From Candidatus Auribacterota bacterium (lineage in GTDB: Bacteria > Auribacterota > Tritonobacteria > UBA1439), in NCBI GenBank assembly GCA_026391995.1, contig JAPLCY010000340.1, positions 1 to 21,807 on the forward strand: a DNA stretch of 21,807 bases, written 5' to 3'. Position numbers and translations under genes: made by a program. The notes under the pieces were generated by a model, which was not told where the DNA came from, did no database searches, and saw only the letters and a list, made by a program, of their open reading frames with translations. Every line of letters starts with the position of its first letter. Position 1 is the stretch's first letter. Positions 21,293-21,807 of this stretch are shown piece after piece.

Positions 21293-21807
21293 ATGAAACA
21301 GGCCAGAAATGAATTGCGAACAGAGCTGCTTGAGAAGATCAGGCAGGCCGTCAACGCGCACGACCGCTTTGCCGTCTTTTCGCACGAGGAGCCGGACGGC
21401 GACGCGATCGGCTCGCAGATTGCCCTCACCCTCGCCCTTCGCTCGCTGGGGAAGGAAGTCCTCGCCGTGCGGCTGGACGGGGTTCCTGACTCGCTCGCCT
21501 TCCTGAACCGGGACAGGGCGATCGAGCGGTACGACGAGGCGCGTGACCGGGCGCGAATCCGCGAGGTGCAGGTGGTCGTCGTTGTTGACGCGTGCGGCTA
21601 TCACAGGCTCGGCGCGCTCGCCGGGCTTGCCAGGGGCACCGGTGCGCGCACGATCAACATAGATCACCATCGCGACAATCAGTTTTTCGGTGACGTCAAC
21701 TTTGTCCGGTTTCAGGCGGGGGGCGCGGCGGAGCTGGTGTCCGAGGTCATTCGGGCGATCGGGGTCCCCCTCACTGGGGCGATCGCGGAGGCGATCTACG
21801 TCGGCAT
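21293..21807 (+). CDS. nrnA: DHH-family phosphoesterase, NrnA-like (partial)
   Basis: The first 171 codons of a DHH/DHHA1 phosphoesterase; the 3' end is beyond the window. Seen: RFAVFSHEEPDGDAIGSQIA (motif I with D-x-D metal ligands, about residues 25-44), VQVVVVVDACGYHRLG (motif II Asp, about 93-108), and TINIDHHRDNQFFGDVNF (the DHH motif, about 121-138), then GGAAELVSEVI. This order fits NrnA-type bifunctional oligoribonuclease/pAp phosphatase, which clears short RNAs and 3'-phosphoadenosine 5'-phosphate in the cytoplasm. The DHHA1 domain is not visible, so related nanoRNases or c-di-AMP/pApA hydrolases remain possible. ATG at 21293 has GGAAGGG upstream. Confidence 0.88.
   Translation, partial: MKQARNELRTELLEKIRQAVNAHDRFAVFSHEEPDGDAIGSQIALTLALRSLGKEVLAVRLDGVPDSLAFLNRDRAIERYDEARDRARIREVQVVVVVDACGYHRLGALAGLARGTGARTINIDHHRDNQFFGDVNFVRFQAGGAAELVSEVIRAIGVPLTGAIAEAIYVG

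Overview
The window is about 21.8 kb of GC-rich bacterial DNA, probably a metagenome contig. Its gene content is bacterial: bacterial microcompartment (BMC) shell proteins, an exosortase-associated TIGR04073 protein, small secreted proteins carrying a 'D-I-x-L-x-N-G' SH3-like domain, and dispersed A/C- and T/G-biased inverted repeats. Together these suggest the PVC superphylum or a nearby candidate phylum (Omnitrophota/Aureabacteria-like). That placement is inference; no rRNA or universal marker is present.

Layout. 1-1689 (minus strand): the promoter-proximal end of a BMC operon, reading BMC-T, BMC-H, BMC-P, then the first 25 codons of a protein starting with an encapsulation-peptide-like amphipathic helix. 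A TTGACA-17-TATCTT promoter sits before it. 1747-5200: envelope or polysaccharide genes, comprising a GT-C (ArnT/PMT-like) membrane glycosyltransferase (minus), a GT2 glycosyltransferase (plus) and an overlapping radical SAM/SPASM gene interrupted by one in-frame TAG. 5262-7323: a membrane plus coiled-coil protein with a probable C-terminal frameshift, a dispersed repeat, and S-methyl-5'-thioadenosine phosphorylase. 7333-7959 (minus): a small secreted SH3-like protein.

8019-11633 (plus): the most unusual part. Three tandem paralogues of about 340 aa each carry a Pol-beta-type nucleotidyltransferase signature inside conserved N- and C-terminal domains. They have their own promoter and are followed closely by a TIGR04073 protein. 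A perfect 26-bp palindrome closes the cluster.

11729-16187: alanine racemase, a four-helix membrane protein and a Cas4-like PD-(D/E)XK nuclease (all minus), a class B-like HAD acid phosphatase lipoprotein (plus), a bidirectional terminator, and a uridine-kinase-family P-loop kinase (minus). The kinase is translationally coupled (ATGA overlap) to an upstream ATP-grasp enzyme (16184-17725). 17736-20166: a second copy of the dispersed repeat, a small SH3-like protein with a Lys/Ala-rich tail, and a 640-aa fusion of two alpha/beta hydrolases (all genes minus). 20167-20603 is a mostly non-coding divergent region. 20604-21807 (plus): an exported nitroreductase-fold protein and the start of a DHH-family NrnA-like phosphoesterase, cut by the window end.

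The genes form several short transcription units rather than one pathway. The best candidates for undescribed biology are the triplicated nucleotidyltransferase cassette with TIGR04073, the ATP-grasp/kinase pair, the double hydrolase, and the BMC locus whose enzymes lie off the left edge.
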